Below are positions 14,939 to 24,282 of a stretch of 35,157 nt of DNA, one piece after another; position 1 is the stretch's first letter; each line of letters opens with the position of its first letter. The position numbers and the translations under genes are program-made. The DNA comes from Mycobacteriales bacterium (lineage in GTDB: Bacteria > Actinomycetota > Actinomycetes > Mycobacteriales > SCTD01), in the NCBI GenBank assembly GCA_040902655.1, contig JBBDWV010000024.1:1-35157 (forward strand), read 5' to 3'. The notes beneath the pieces were generated by a model that was not told the origin of the DNA, did not search any database, and saw only the letters and a program-made list of their open reading frames with translations.

Positions 14939-15298
14939 ATGTTGCTGGTCGACGCCGCGAACGTCGTCGGGAGCCGCCCGGACGGGTGGTGGCATGACCG
15001 TGCCGGTGCGGCCGGCCGGCTGGTCGAGCAGCTCCGGTCGGCCGTCCGCGAGGAGCGGCTGGACCCGCCGGTCCTGGTGGTCCTCGAGGGGGCGGCGCGC
15101 CCGGGCTGTCCCGAGGGCACGGCCGGCGGTGTACACGTGGTGCACGCGGCCGGCTCGGGCGACGACACGCTGCACGAGCTGGCCCGCAGCTCGGAACCGG
15201 TGACGCTGGTGTCCGCCGACCGGGAGCTGGGGCAGCGGGTGCGGGCGTGCGGCGCCGACGTGGTCGGGCCGGGCTGGCTGCTCGATCGCCTGGCCTGA
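14939..15298 (+). CDS. Small NYN/PIN-like (YacP-related) putative nuclease
   Basis: The predicted protein has 119 aa starting MLLVDAANVVGSRPDGWW. The VDAANV strand with its conserved aspartate, the later SGDDTLHEL and VTLVSADRELGQRVRACGAD follow the NYN/PIN fold, in which spaced acidic residues bind metal for RNA cleavage. Family assignment is by motif only. ATG 14939 has no Shine-Dalgarno and no obvious -10 box. A GTG at 14909 in the same frame is an alternative that adds 10 residues. It lies 65 nt after the nitroreductase-like gene on the same strand, so co-transcription is likely. The gene ends before a palindromic element. Confidence 0.75.
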   Translation: MLLVDAANVVGSRPDGWWHDRAGAAGRLVEQLRSAVREERLDPPVLVVLEGAARPGCPEGTAGGVHVVHAAGSGDDTLHELARSSEPVTLVSADRELGQRVRACGADVVGPGWLLDRLA

Positions 15299-15423
15299 GC
15301 GGGATCCACGGATCGCAGACAGCCCCTGCTGCGGCAGCTGGTGGGGTCACCGCGGCTGCACACGCACCCGCTGCTGAGGGGTTCCGGGCACCGGCGGCCC
15401 GCCCGCCTCTCGTACCCCTCGCT

Positions 15424-15494
15424 GTTCTCGGTGCCGGCCTCGCGCGTAGGTGGGGCGCTGCTGGCACCGAGAACGCGAAGGGGGCACCGAGAAC
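15424..15494. repeat. Palindromic intergenic element, family B, copy 2, plus an extra half copy
   Basis: The arms GTTCTCGGTGCC (15424-15435) and GGCACCGAGAAC (15463-15474) are perfect 12-bp inverted repeats around a 27-nt centre. That is the same spacing as the copy at 880-924. A third GGCACCGAGAAC follows at 15483-15494, so the right arm is duplicated in tandem. The element lies in the 201-nt gap where the NYN-like gene and ino1 converge. I see no gene in this gap. Confidence 0.8.
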
Positions 15495-15499
15495 GCGGA

Positions 15500-16618
15500 C
15501 TACTGCTGCGTGGCCTGCTCGGCTTCGGCAGCGGCGAAGTCGCCGGTGCCCTCGCCCCGGATCCAGGCCTCGAGCGCGGGGCCGGCGATGTCGTCGCGCA
15601 CCTGCTTGGGCGGGGACTTCATGAAGTAGGTCGAGGCCGGGTGCACCGGGCCGCCGACGCCGCGATCCATGGCGATCTTCGCGCAGCGAAGCGCGTCGAT
15701 GATGACGCCGGCGCTGTTCGGGCTGTCCCAGACCTCCAGCTTGTACTCGAGGTTCAGCGGGACGTCGCCGAACGCGCGGCCCTCGAGGCGGACGTAGGCC
15801 CACTTGCGGTCGTCGAGCCACTGGACGTAGTCCGACGGCCCGATGTGCACGTTGCGGGTACCCATGTCGTGCTCCATGTTGGAGGTCACGGCCTGCGTCT
15901 TGGAGATCTTCTTGGACTCCAGGCGGTCGCGCTCGAGCATGTTCTTGAAGTCCATGTTGCCGCCGACGTTCAGCTGGTAGGTGCGGTCCAGGATGACGCC
16001 GCGGTCCTCGAACAGCTTGGCCATCACGCGGTGCGTGATGGTCGCGCCGACCTGGCTCTTGATGTCGTCGCCGACGATCGGCACACCCGCGTCGGTGAAC
16101 TTCTGCGCCCACTCCGGGGTGCCGGCGATGAAGACCGGCAGCGCGTTGACGAAGGCGACCTTGGCGTCGATCGCGCACTGCGCGTAGAACTTCGCCGCCT
16201 GCTCCGAGCCGACGGGCAGGTAGCAGATCAGCACGTCCACCTTCGCGTCCCGGAGCGCCTGCACCACGTCGACCGGCTCGGCGTCGGACTCCTCGATCGT
16301 CTCGCGGTAGTACTTGCCGAGGCCGTCGTGGGTGACGCCGCGCTGGACGGTCACGTCCAGCGGCGGCACGTCGGCGATCTTGATCGTGTTGTTCTCGGAG
16401 GCGAGGATCGCCTCGGACAGGTCGAAGCCGACCTTCTTGGCGTCGACGTCGAACGCCGCGACGAACTCGATGTCACGGACGTGGTAGCCGCCGAGCTGGA
16501 CGTGCATCAGGCCGGGGACACGCGCGGACGGGTCGGCGTCGCGGTAGTACTCGACGCCCTGGACGAGCGACGCGGCGCAGTTGCCGACGCCGACGATGGC
16601 GACACGGACGGAACCCAT
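15500..16618 (-). CDS. ino1: Inositol-3-phosphate synthase
   Basis: The protein has 372 aa of the actinobacterial/archaeal length class. It converts glucose 6-phosphate to 1D-myo-inositol 3-phosphate with NAD+, feeding phosphatidylinositol, its mannosides and mycothiol. The NAD-binding start ([20 protein letters not shown]) is followed by core motifs including [15 protein letters not shown] and [20 protein letters not shown], then SKTQAV. The ATG at 16618 shares one nucleotide with the PadR stop (TGATG) and has AGAGGAG 9 nt upstream, so the two are coupled. The same PadR-ino1 pair is Rv0047c-Rv0046c in M. tuberculosis. The dyad at 17254-17276 probably sets its expression. Confidence 0.95.
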   Translation of the reverse strand: MGSVRVAIVGVGNCAASLVQGVEYYRDADPSARVPGLMHVQLGGYHVRDIEFVAAFDVDAKKVGFDLSEAILASENNTIKIADVPPLDVTVQRGVTHDGLGKYYRETIEESDAEPVDVVQALRDAKVDVLICYLPVGSEQAAKFYAQCAIDAKVAFVNALPVFIAGTPEWAQKFTDAGVPIVGDDIKSQVGATITHRVMAKLFEDRGVILDRTYQLNVGGNMDFKNMLERDRLESKKISKTQAVTSNMEHDMGTRNVHIGPSDYVQWLDDRKWAYVRLEGRAFGDVPLNLEYKLEVWDSPNSAGVIIDALRCAKIAMDRGVGGPVHPASTYFMKSPPKQVRDDIAGPALEAWIRGEGTGDFAAAEAEQATQQ

Positions 16619-17229
16619 CAGGGCGCTCCTCTTTCGGTAGGGGTGGATAGGGCGGACTGCGCACCGCCGGGAGGCGGTGCGGATGCGGTCGAGCGGCGCT
16701 CGGTCTCGATCAGCTCGGTGAGCCAGCGGACCTCGCGCTCGACCGACTCCAGCCCATGCTCCTGCAGCTGGAGGGTGTAGCGGTCGAGGCGGGAGCGGGT
16801 ACGGGCGAGCGAGGTGCGGACGCCTTCGCGCCGCTCCTCGAGGCGGGTGCGCCGGCCCTCGAGGATGCGCACGCGCACCTCGGGGTCGGTCTGGCCGAAG
16901 AAGGCGAAGTGGACGCCGAAGGTCTCGTCCTCCCATGCCGACGGTCCGGCCTCGGCGAGCAGCTCGGCCAGCCGCTCCTTGCCCTCGGCGGTGAGCTTGT
17001 AGACCACCTTGCCGCGCCGGCCGGTCAGCGGTGGCGCCCCGGCCACGACCGTGGCGTCGCCGTCGTCCTCGGTGATCCACCCGGCCACCTTCATCCGGCG
17101 CAGAGTGGGGTACAGCGAGCCGTACGAGAACGCCCGGAAGGTGCCGAGCGTGGCCTTGAGCCGGGACCGCAGCTCGTAGCCGTGCAGCGGAGACTCGTGC
17201 AGCAGGCCGAGGACGGCGAGCTCCAGCAC
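16618..17229 (-). CDS. PadR-family transcriptional regulator upstream of ino1
   Basis: The protein has 203 aa from GTG 17229, chosen because GGGAGGGG lies 6 nt upstream and the winged helix starts at once ([20 protein letters not shown]). The wing region includes [19 protein letters not shown] and [17 protein letters not shown], the PadR signature. A C-terminal helical region ([20 protein letters not shown]) is the dimerisation part typical of longer PadR proteins. It ends in a 1-nt overlap with ino1, so it is probably an autoregulator that also controls inositol synthesis. A perfect inverted repeat 25 nt upstream of its start is the likely operator. The ligand is unknown. Confidence 0.92.
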   Translation of the reverse strand: MLELAVLGLLHESPLHGYELRSRLKATLGTFRAFSYGSLYPTLRRMKVAGWITEDDGDATVVAGAPPLTGRRGKVVYKLTAEGKERLAELLAEAGPSAWEDETFGVHFAFFGQTDPEVRVRILEGRRTRLEERREGVRTSLARTRSRLDRYTLQLQEHGLESVEREVRWLTELIETERRSTASAPPPGGAQSALSTPTERGAP

Positions 17230-17253
17230 GTCGGCCCCTCCCGTCCGCACGAT

Positions 17254-17276
17254 CGATGTATCGGCGCGATACATCG
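17254..17276. promoter_or_regulatory. Perfect 10-3-10 dyad, probable PadR operator
   Basis: CGATGTATCG (17254-17263), spacer GCG, and CGATACATCG (17267-17276) form a perfect inverted repeat. It contains ATGT and ACAT half-sites of the kind bound by PadR proteins. It sits 25 nt upstream of the padR start and about 65 nt upstream of the divergent penicillin-binding protein gene, so it could control both directions. Autoregulation of padR-ino1 is the simplest reading. Confidence 0.75.
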
Positions 17277-17341
17277 CACTGCCAGGACACTACGTGCTGC
17301 CGCGCCGGGCGTGCAAGAGCGGTCGGACGGAGGTCCCCGGC

Positions 17342-19522
17342 ATGGGCGACCATGGAGGCATGTCCCGTCTGTCGAACGTCCGCTGGAGGCGTGTGCTGCT
17401 GCTGGGCAGCGCCGGCTCGCTGCTGGGTGTGGCCACCCTCATCGGCGTGGCCTACGCCGTCACCGACGTGCCGGAGCCGAACGAGAGCGCGACCGCCACC
17501 GCGACCCGGATCCTGTTCGCCGACCGTTCGGAGATGGGCCGCGTCGGCGAGCAGAACCGCATCCCGGTGCCGCTGTCCGAGGTCCCGGCGGGCGTGCAGC
17601 GTGCGGTGCTGTCGGCCGAGGACCGCGACCACTACAACAACCCCGGCATCAGCCCGCGTGGCATCCTGCGCGCGCTGTTCGCCAATGTCCGGGGCGGCGG
17701 CGTCGAGCAGGGCGGCTCGAGCATCACCCAGCAGTACGCCAAGAACGCCTTCTTGACCCAGGACCGGACCTTCACCCGGAAGGTGAAGGAGGTCTTCATC
17801 GCGCTGAAGATGAGCCGGACGGTCGACAAGGACAAGGTCCTCGAGGACTACCTGAACACGATCTACTTCGGCCGGCAGGCGTCCGGCATCGAGGTGGCGG
17901 CCTGGACCTACTTCGACCGCCCCGCCAAACAACTCTCGGTGGCACAGGGCGCGGTGCTGGCCGCGAGCATCAAGTCACCGGCCACCCTCGACCCCGAGAA
18001 GCACCCCGAGCAGGCCAAGGCGCGCTGGGCCCACGTGCTCGACGGGATGGTCGCGCAGGGATGGCTGACGCCGCAGGAGCGCGCCGCGCAGGTCTACCCG
18101 CCCGTCAGGAAGATCGGCGCGGGCAACCGCAACAACGACCTGTCCGGGCCCAAGGGCCACGTCATCACGGCCGTTCTGGAGGAGCTGGGGCGGCGGGGCT
18201 TCCCGGAGGACAAGCTCAGCGCCGGCGGACTGGTCGTCACGACGACCATCCGCAAGAACGCCCAGCAGGCCGCCGTCTCGGCGGTGCAGGAGATCACCGG
18301 GGACAAGCCGGGTGAGGAGGACCTGCAGGGCGCCCTGGTCTCGGTGATGCCCGGCACCGGGGAGGTCTTCGCCTATTACGGCGGCGCCGGCGGCACCGGC
18401 TTCGACTTCGCCGGCCAGGGCGTCGGTCGGCAGCCGGGCTCGTCGTTCAAGCCGTACGTCCTGGCCACCGCGCTGGAGCAGGAGATGAGCCTGCGTACCC
18501 GGCTGAACGGCAACAGCCCGCAGGAGTTCCCCGGTCGCAAGGAGCCGGTCAGCAACTTCGGCGGGCGGGACCACGGCCGGGTCGACCTGATCGAGGCGAC
18601 GCAGAAGTCGATCAACACCGCCTACTACGAGCTGGGGCTCGAGGTGGGACCGTCCGAGGTGGCCGAGCTCGCGCACCGGGCCGGCATCCCGGAGGAGGTG
18701 AAGCTGGTCAGCGAGGACGGTGTCACCAACGGCGGGATCGCCCTCGGCGGCTACGAGGTGCACGTGATCGACCAGGCAGTCGGCTTCGCCACCTTCGCCA
18801 GCGGCGGCATCCCGGTCGAGCCGTTCCTGGTCAAGAAGGTCCAGGACCGCTCCGGCGACGACGTCTACAACGCCGAGATCCGGACCGGGGAGCGTGCCTT
18901 CAGCGAGGACGTCGCCGCCGACGCCATCTATGCGATGCAGGCCGTGGTGGAGCGGGGCACCGGCCGCGGCGCGCAGCTGAAGAACGGCCGGCCGGCGGCC
19001 GGCAAGACCGGCACCTCCCAGCTCAACCGGGACGCCTGGTTCGTCGGCTTCACCCCGCAGCTGTCGACGGCGGTGTGGCTCGGCTACGCGCAGCCCAAGA
19101 CGATCCGGATCGACGGCATCGAGGCCACTGGCGGGGGCTTCTCCAGCAAGATCTGGAAGGCCTACACCGACGCCGCCCTCGAGGGTCAGCCCGAGCTGGA
19201 CTTCCCCGAGCCGGCCTGGGTCGGCCGCGGTGGCAGCACCGGCCGGGACCCCGCAGAGAAGATCGAGCGGCCGCGTCCGCAGCGCACCGGCGACGCGCCC
19301 GACGAGAGCTCACCCGAGCCGGAGCAGAGTGTCGCGCCCGAGCCCGAGCCGACGCAGCCCCCGCCCCCGCCGCCCCCGCCGCCCCCGCCGCCTCCCCCGC
19401 CGATCCTGCCGCCGCCGCAGGAGAGCCAGCAGCCGTCGCCGCAGCAGAGCGAGGGCCCGCCGCCGCAGGAGCAGACGCAGGGCCCGGCGGCGCGGTCGAG
19501 CCCGAGCCCGGCCCCGCGCTGA
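17342..19522 (+). CDS. Class A penicillin-binding protein (transglycosylase/transpeptidase)
   Basis: The protein has 726 aa. GGAGG lies 8 nt before ATG 17342. A second ATG at 17360 is too close to its own GGAGG. After a short cytosolic head and one membrane anchor ([20 protein letters not shown]) comes a GT51 transglycosylase. It has E93 in [40 protein letters not shown] and YLNTIYFGR. The transpeptidase follows with S367-S-F-K370, S423-I-N425 and K555-T-G-T. The C-terminus is a Pro/Glu/Gln-rich tail with 15 consecutive prolines (19358-19402), as in PonA1-type proteins, and would need EF-P for translation. It polymerises and cross-links peptidoglycan. Context (PadR-ino1 upstream, GT87 downstream) matches ponA1 (Rv0050). 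Confidence 0.95.
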   Translation: MGDHGGMSRLSNVRWRRVLLLGSAGSLLGVATLIGVAYAVTDVPEPNESATATATRILFADRSEMGRVGEQNRIPVPLSEVPAGVQRAVLSAEDRDHYNNPGISPRGILRALFANVRGGGVEQGGSSITQQYAKNAFLTQDRTFTRKVKEVFIALKMSRTVDKDKVLEDYLNTIYFGRQASGIEVAAWTYFDRPAKQLSVAQGAVLAASIKSPATLDPEKHPEQAKARWAHVLDGMVAQGWLTPQERAAQVYPPVRKIGAGNRNNDLSGPKGHVITAVLEELGRRGFPEDKLSAGGLVVTTTIRKNAQQAAVSAVQEITGDKPGEEDLQGALVSVMPGTGEVFAYYGGAGGTGFDFAGQGVGRQPGSSFKPYVLATALEQEMSLRTRLNGNSPQEFPGRKEPVSNFGGRDHGRVDLIEATQKSINTAYYELGLEVGPSEVAELAHRAGIPEEVKLVSEDGVTNGGIALGGYEVHVIDQAVGFATFASGGIPVEPFLVKKVQDRSGDDVYNAEIRTGERAFSEDVAADAIYAMQAVVERGTGRGAQLKNGRPAAGKTGTSQLNRDAWFVGFTPQLSTAVWLGYAQPKTIRIDGIEATGGGFSSKIWKAYTDAALEGQPELDFPEPAWVGRGGSTGRDPAEKIERPRPQRTGDAPDESSPEPEQSVAPEPEPTQPPPPPPPPPPPPPPPILPPPQESQQPSPQQSEGPPPQEQTQGPAARSSPSPAPR

Positions 19523-19541
19523 CGGTGGCAGAGTCGCTGCT

Positions 19542-21134
19542 GTGAGCGAGCCCTCCCTGGACCTGACCGCCGATCCGACATCCGGTCCGGACCGCCCGGG
19601 TGGCCTGGTCCTGCCGTCGCAGGAGGACCCGGTGGTCGCCGGTACGGCCAACGCGCTGGGCGGTCCCCCGGGGCGGCACGCGCTGCTCGGCGAGCGCCGG
19701 TTCTGGACCCCGCTGCGCTGGCTGATCCTGCTGACGCTGGTGACCAGCCTGTTCGGCTGGTGGCAGAAGTCGCCCTGCCGGGTGCACGCCTGGGCGGACG
19801 AGTACCAGTACACCCGCGGCTGTTACACCGACGTGTTCGCGCTGTACTTCGCCGAGGGGCTGAACCAGGGCAAGACGCCGTACGCCGACCACCCGGTGGA
19901 GTACCCGGTCGTCATCGGCGCCGTCATGCAGATCGCCGCGAAGGCGGTCACCGTCGTCGAGCCGGACCAGCGGCCGCGCCGGTTCTACGACGTCACCTGG
20001 GCGATCCTGACCGCCGGTGCGCTCGTCGTCGTCGTGACCACCGTGCGGCTGGCGGGCCGACGCAGACCCTGGGACGCCGCGATCTTCGCGTTTTCCCCGC
20101 TGCTCGTGCTGCACGGCACGACCAACTGGGACCTCCTGGCGATGGCGCTGGCCGGGCTCGGACTCGTGCAGTGGGCCCGGCGCCGGCCGCTGGCCGCCGG
20201 TCTGCTGCTGGGGCTGGCCACCGCGACCAAGCTCTATCCGGTGCTGTTCCTGGTGCCGTTGTTCGCGCTGTGCCTGCGGGCCAGGCGGATCCGGGCGTTC
20301 CTGCTGACGGCCGTGGCGCTGGTGCTCACCCCGGTGCTGGTCAGCCTGCCCGTCTACCTGACCAGCCCGTCGTTCGCCCAGATCGGCAACGAGCAGGTCC
20401 CGGTGGCCGCCAGCCCGTTGGACCGGATCGGCGAGCAGGGACTGGCGGCGCTGTCGCCGCACACCACCACGACGGGCCCCGACGGCGCTCCGGTCACCGG
20501 CATCAACGCGGCGTACCGCTTCTTCGAGCTGAACACCACCCGCCCGGCCGACTGGGACGCCGGCTGGCGGCTGCTGGAGAAGGCGCTCGGGCACCCACTG
20601 GACCAGGGACTGGCGCCGGGCGAGGCGCCGCACACACTCAACCGCGGCGTGGCGCTGTCGCTGCTGTTCTGCCTCGGCCTCATCGTGCTGCTGGCGCTGA
20701 AGGCGCCGCGCCGGCCCCGGCTGATGCAGCTGCTGTTCCTCACGGTTTTCGCGTTCCTGTTGACGAACAAGGTGTGGAGCCCGCAGTTCTCGATCTGGCT
20801 GGTGCCGCTCGCGCTGCTTGCCCGGCCGCGCTGGCGGCCGCTGTTGGCCTGGCAGGCCGCCGAGGCGCTGGTGCTGTTCACCCGGTTCTACTTCTTCCTG
20901 ACCTTCGGCGAGGACTCCGACGGCATCGCCGACGGGTGGTACATCGCGGCGCTCGGTCTGCGCAACGTCTCGCTGCTGGTCCTGGTCGGTTTCGTGGTCC
21001 GCGACGTCCTCGCCCCCGAGCGGGACGTCGTACGGGCGCAGGGTGCGGACGACCCGGCCGGCGGTGTGCTCGACGGCGCGCCGGACCGCGCCGCGGCGTG
21101 GATCGGCTGGCGACGGTCACCCGTCGCCCCCTGA
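19542..21134 (+). CDS. GT87 (DUF2029) polytopic glycosyltransferase, Rv0051-like
   Basis: The predicted protein has 530 aa with about 10-12 membrane helices. It has a long soluble N-terminus and a first outer loop with acidic residues (ADEYQYTRGCYTDVFALYFA, then DHPVEYPVVIG), the usual GT-C/GT87 pattern. TNWDLLAMALAGLG and ATKLYPVLFLVPLF are also family hallmarks. Such enzymes transfer sugars from polyprenyl-phosphate donors to periplasmic glycans or lipids. Donor and acceptor are unknown. GTG 19542 comes 19 nt after the penicillin-binding protein stop, so the two are probably one operon, as Rv0050-Rv0051. The ribosome-binding site is weak. Its end converges with another GT87 gene across a palindromic element. 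Confidence 0.88.
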   Translation: MSEPSLDLTADPTSGPDRPGGLVLPSQEDPVVAGTANALGGPPGRHALLGERRFWTPLRWLILLTLVTSLFGWWQKSPCRVHAWADEYQYTRGCYTDVFALYFAEGLNQGKTPYADHPVEYPVVIGAVMQIAAKAVTVVEPDQRPRRFYDVTWAILTAGALVVVVTTVRLAGRRRPWDAAIFAFSPLLVLHGTTNWDLLAMALAGLGLVQWARRRPLAAGLLLGLATATKLYPVLFLVPLFALCLRARRIRAFLLTAVALVLTPVLVSLPVYLTSPSFAQIGNEQVPVAASPLDRIGEQGLAALSPHTTTTGPDGAPVTGINAAYRFFELNTTRPADWDAGWRLLEKALGHPLDQGLAPGEAPHTLNRGVALSLLFCLGLIVLLALKAPRRPRLMQLLFLTVFAFLLTNKVWSPQFSIWLVPLALLARPRWRPLLAWQAAEALVLFTRFYFFLTFGEDSDGIADGWYIAALGLRNVSLLVLVGFVVRDVLAPERDVVRAQGADDPAGGVLDGAPDRAAAWIGWRRSPVAP

Positions 21135-21163
21135 CGTCACCCGACCCAGTCCCGACCCAGTCA

Positions 21164-21226
21164 TGATCAACGCCGGGGTTCTCACTTTTCGGGGGGGCAA
21201 AAAGCGCGGAAACCCGGCGTTGATCA
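21164..21226. repeat. Palindromic intergenic element, family A, copy 2
   Basis: The arms TGATCAACGCCGGG (21164-21177) and CCCGGCGTTGATCA (21213-21226) are perfect 14-bp inverted repeats. The centre has CACTTTTC and CAAAAAGCG. Apart from small differences in the loop it matches the element at 12405-12470. It lies between two converging GT87 genes. Its right end contains the stop codon of the minus-strand gene (TCA at 21224-21226). Confidence 0.8.
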
Positions 21227-22492
21227 AGGGCCGTGGCTGGGGCTGGGGCCGCGGTTGGGGCCGTGGCTGGGGCTGGGGCTGGGGCCGTGGCTGGGCGCGG
21301 GCGATGGCTGCTCGGCCGGCCGGGCCACCGCCGCGGCGCGCAGGAACAGCCCGAACAGCAGGACGAGCAGCGCGGCGCGACCCCACACGCCGAGCACCAC
21401 GGCCTGCTTGGCCAGCCCGAAGTCCCGACCCTGCGAGAGGTCGTAGAACCAGCGGAACAGCCCGACGTAGAACAGCGTGTCGAGCGCGAGGTAGCCCAGC
21501 ACCCAGCCGAGCCGGATGTGGACCAGCGCGAAGAACGGCAGCAGCCACAGGGCGAACTGCGGGCTGTGCGCCTTGTTCAGCAGCAGGAAGGCGCAGAGCA
21601 TGGCCGCCGACACCTGCAGGAACGGGTAGCCGCCCGCACCCCGGCTCCGGTGCCAGCCCCAGGCCAGCGCGCCCACGAAGCTCAGCCCGAGCAGGACCGG
21701 GATCAGCTGGTTGAGCTGATCCAAGGTGAGACCCGGCATCCCCCAGTGCCAGATGCTGTTGCTGGTGACGTCGGCCGCACGCAGCTTCTGGAAGGCATAT
21801 GGCGCCCACCAGCCGGCGGGGTTGACCACCAGGAAGGGCACGTTGACGGCCGCCCAGCTGCCGACTCCTGCGCCGCCGGCCAGCAGCGCCCCCCGGCGGT
21901 CGCCCGCACGCAGCCGGTGCAGGACGAGCGGCGCGAGGAAGAAGCCGGGCCAGAGCTTGAGGCTGGCGCCGATCCCCAGCAGCGCCCCCGCCCCGCCCCA
22001 GCGCCCGCGGTGCCAGGCGGCGAAGGCGGCGACGGTGGCGGCCACCACCAGCAGGTCCCAGTTGTGGAAGGAGTACCAGACCAGCGGCGGTGCGGCGGCG
22101 TAGGCCAGCGCGCGCCACCCGGCCATCCGGTGCAGCAGCCAGGCCGTCAGCAGCGAGAACGGCGCGAGCAGCAGTGCGGTCGCCGCGAGGTACGCACCGT
22201 CGTCGGCGACGAACAGCGCCGGCAGCCAGGCCGCGATGCCCGTGAGGACGGGGTACTCCAGCGTGCCGCCGACGATCTGCCCGTCGACCAGCCCGCCCTC
22301 GACGTACGGGAACTGCTTGTCAACCAGGCCCCGGCCGCTGTAGAGCACCTGGATGTCGTTGCTGCACAGGTGGCTGTCCCGCAGCTCGTTGTACGCCCCG
22401 ATGCACTGCGCCTTGAGCAGGTACCCGGCCAGGGTCAGCAGGGCGCAGGAGAGCAGGACGAGCGCCAGGGACCTGCGGGCGTCGAGTCGCAT
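21224..22492 (-). CDS. GT87 (DUF2029) polytopic glycosyltransferase with repeat-derived tail
   Basis: The predicted protein has 422 aa with about 10 helices. GT87 marks include an N-terminal membrane helix, a first outer loop (CSNDIQVLYSGRGLVDKQFP, then GGTLEYPVLTG), SFHNWDLLVVAATVAAF and ASLKLWPGFFLAPLV. It should transfer a polyprenyl-phosphate sugar on the outer face of the membrane. ATG 22492 follows TAGGGT by 6 nt, so the mRNA is probably leaderless. The last 26 residues (SPAPSHGPSPSPSHGP and more) come from a GGCCGTGGCTGGGG-type simple repeat at 21230-21298, and the TGA lies inside the palindromic element. The original end of the gene was therefore probably altered by that element. Paralogous in type to the genes at 19542 and 33794, but not a close copy of either. 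Confidence 0.87.
   Translation of the reverse strand: MRLDARRSLALVLLSCALLTLAGYLLKAQCIGAYNELRDSHLCSNDIQVLYSGRGLVDKQFPYVEGGLVDGQIVGGTLEYPVLTGIAAWLPALFVADDGAYLAATALLLAPFSLLTAWLLHRMAGWRALAYAAAPPLVWYSFHNWDLLVVAATVAAFAAWHRGRWGGAGALLGIGASLKLWPGFFLAPLVLHRLRAGDRRGALLAGGAGVGSWAAVNVPFLVVNPAGWWAPYAFQKLRAADVTSNSIWHWGMPGLTLDQLNQLIPVLLGLSFVGALAWGWHRSRGAGGYPFLQVSAAMLCAFLLLNKAHSPQFALWLLPFFALVHIRLGWVLGYLALDTLFYVGLFRWFYDLSQGRDFGLAKQAVVLGVWGRAALLVLLFGLFLRAAAVARPAEQPSPAPSHGPSPSPSHGPNRGPSPSHGP
21230..21298. repeat. GC-rich simple repeat encoding a Ser/Pro/His/Gly tail
   Basis: Variants of GGCCGTGGCTGGGGCTGGGG recur several times in 69 nt, directly next to the right arm of the palindromic element. On the minus strand they code for the C-terminal SHGPSPSP repeats of the GT87 gene. 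Confidence 0.7.
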
Positions 22493-22498
22493 GCGGTG

Positions 22499-22504
22499 AC
22501 CCTA
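22499..22504 (-). promoter_or_regulatory. Probable -10 box of the leaderless GT87 gene
   Basis: The minus strand reads TAGGGT, 6 nt before the ATG at 22492. No Shine-Dalgarno is present. The short gap to the GT-C gene ending at 22528 implies that the promoter sits between them. Confidence 0.45.
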
Positions 22505-22527
22505 GGACGCGGCGTGACGGCTGCAGC

Positions 22528-24276
22528 TCAGGGCGCGAGGTCCAGCCGGACGACGACGACCACGCCGCGCGGCTCGACGGCCACCCCCGGCAGGCCGGCC
22601 AGGGTGCGGGCGTCCAGCCGCTCGTACCTCGTGCCGGGCAGCGCGTCGGGCAGCAGGACCAGGCTGGCGACACCGGCGGCGCGCAGGCGGTCGAGCGCGT
22701 CCAGGTCGGGCAGCCGCGCCGCGGCGGCGCGCAACTCCTCCTGCAGGCGGGGGGTGAAACCGCTCGACCCGTTGACGACCCGCGGGAAGCGGTCGGTGCT
22801 CCAGAGCATCACCGCGTAGTCCAGGTGCGCCTCGCTCGGCAGCACCATGACCGGGGCGGGCAGGTCGGCCAGCACCACCGGCGGGACGGCGCGCACCGGC
22901 GCGAGCGGCTGGGTGTCCAGCCCCTCGAGCAGGACGACCGCCGACAGGCCGAAGGCCAGCAGCACCGCGGCCGAGCGCGCCCGCGCCGCGTCCGTGCCGG
23001 CCAGCCGGCGCACCCGGCGCAGCAGCACCTCCACGCCGTGTGCCGCCAGCAGGGCCAGCCCGAGCCAGCCGGTGTTGACCAGCCGACCCGGTGTCCGGAC
23101 GCCCTGCCAGCCGGGCGCGTGCTCGTACAGCAGCAGGTAACCCAGCCGCCCGCCGAGCGGGCCCTCCGTGCCGAGCGCGCAGACCGCGATCACGACGACT
23201 GCCCCGGCGACCAGCACCCGGCGGCGCCCGGACCAGGGTCCGGCGGCCAGCCCGGCCGCGGCCAGCACCGTGACGACCAGACCCGGGAACAGCGCCTCCT
23301 CGTTGAAGGCGACGACCCCCTCGCGCAGGCCCTCGGTGTGCCGGCCCCACGCCCAGGACGACGGCGGCGCCGTGACCAGCCCCTTCACCGACGGGGAGAA
23401 CAGCGCCACCTCCGCCACCGAGCGGCGGGCCTCCGGATGGTCCTCGACCGCCTGCAGGAACGGCTGCGCGAGCAGCGCCCCGGCGCCGAGGAACAGCACC
23501 AGGCCCAGCCCGTCGGCCACCAGCAGCCGGCGGCCGGGCCACCCCGCGCCACGCTGCGCCCGCAGCAGCGTCCGGCCGATCGCGACCGCCGTGCACACCG
23601 CGAGCAGGTAGGCCAGCTGCAGCCCGATCGGCGGGCTGATGCTGAAGTGCCAGGCCGCTGTGGCCCAGCCGGCAAGGACCCAGCCCGGCCGCACCGGTCC
23701 GCCGCCGACCCGCAGGCGCACGCCGTGGCCACGGGCCAGCATCGCCAGCGCGAGCGGGGCCCCGCCGCTGGAGAGCACCTGCAGGTGGCTGGCCATCGCC
23801 GCGCGCCAGGGGTTGACCGCGAACGCGGTGGCGGCGACCAGCGCCGCCGCCCGCCCCAGGCCGAGCTGGCGGACCAGCACCCAGGTCCCCGCGAAGGCGA
23901 GGGCGTAGGTGAACAGCAGCACGACGTTGTAGCGGACCAGGGCGGCGCCCGGTCCCTCGCCGACCAGCCCGAAGGGCAGGTAGCCGAGCAGCGGGTCGCT
24001 GAACGCCAGCGCGTTGGGCAGCGGCGCGAACGGGTTGGCGTCCCACAGGTCCTTGCCGGACGTCAGCGCGTGCGCCGGCCAGGACAGGATCCAGGCCAGC
24101 AGGACCGGGTCGCCGGCGTCGCCCGGGACGGTGCTGGACAACTCCTGCGGCCGGCGGACGACCAGCGCCAGCAGGCAGCCCAGCCCGAAGACCAGCGCGC
24201 CCTCCAGGACCGGCCCGACGCGCCGCGCAGCCGGCGCCGCGGGTGCGCCCTCGCTGGTCGGACCGGGCGCGTGCAC
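22528..24276 (-). CDS. Polytopic GT-C-like membrane protein, tandem paralogue 1
   Basis: The predicted protein has 582 aa with about 12 hydrophobic helices and a soluble C-terminal domain of about 150 residues. Typical stretches are PGDAGDPVLLAWILSW near the first outer loop, [20 protein letters not shown], and [15 protein letters not shown] before the soluble domain. The last part has LWSTDRFPRVVNGSSGFTP and [20 protein letters not shown]. The architecture is that of YfhO/GT-C-type glycosyltransferases, but the catalytic acid cannot be fixed with confidence. Substrate is unknown. GTG 24276 follows TAGAGT by 6 nt. The next gene upstream (24303-26024) is a full-length paralogue in tandem. Confidence 0.75.
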   Translation of the reverse strand: MHAPGPTSEGAPAAPAARRVGPVLEGALVFGLGCLLALVVRRPQELSSTVPGDAGDPVLLAWILSWPAHALTSGKDLWDANPFAPLPNALAFSDPLLGYLPFGLVGEGPGAALVRYNVVLLFTYALAFAGTWVLVRQLGLGRAAALVAATAFAVNPWRAAMASHLQVLSSGGAPLALAMLARGHGVRLRVGGGPVRPGWVLAGWATAAWHFSISPPIGLQLAYLLAVCTAVAIGRTLLRAQRGAGWPGRRLLVADGLGLVLFLGAGALLAQPFLQAVEDHPEARRSVAEVALFSPSVKGLVTAPPSSWAWGRHTEGLREGVVAFNEEALFPGLVVTVLAAAGLAAGPWSGRRRVLVAGAVVVIAVCALGTEGPLGGRLGYLLLYEHAPGWQGVRTPGRLVNTGWLGLALLAAHGVEVLLRRVRRLAGTDAARARSAAVLLAFGLSAVVLLEGLDTQPLAPVRAVPPVVLADLPAPVMVLPSEAHLDYAVMLWSTDRFPRVVNGSSGFTPRLQEELRAAAARLPDLDALDRLRAAGVASLVLLPDALPGTRYERLDARTLAGLPGVAVEPRGVVVVVRLDLAP

Positions 24277-24282
24277 CGGGCG

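Noticed and set aside
19358-19402. Run of 15 proline codons as a sign of sequencing error or frameshift in the PBP gene
   Set aside because: The frame continues normally on both sides, and Pro-rich tails are usual for actinobacterial class A PBPs.
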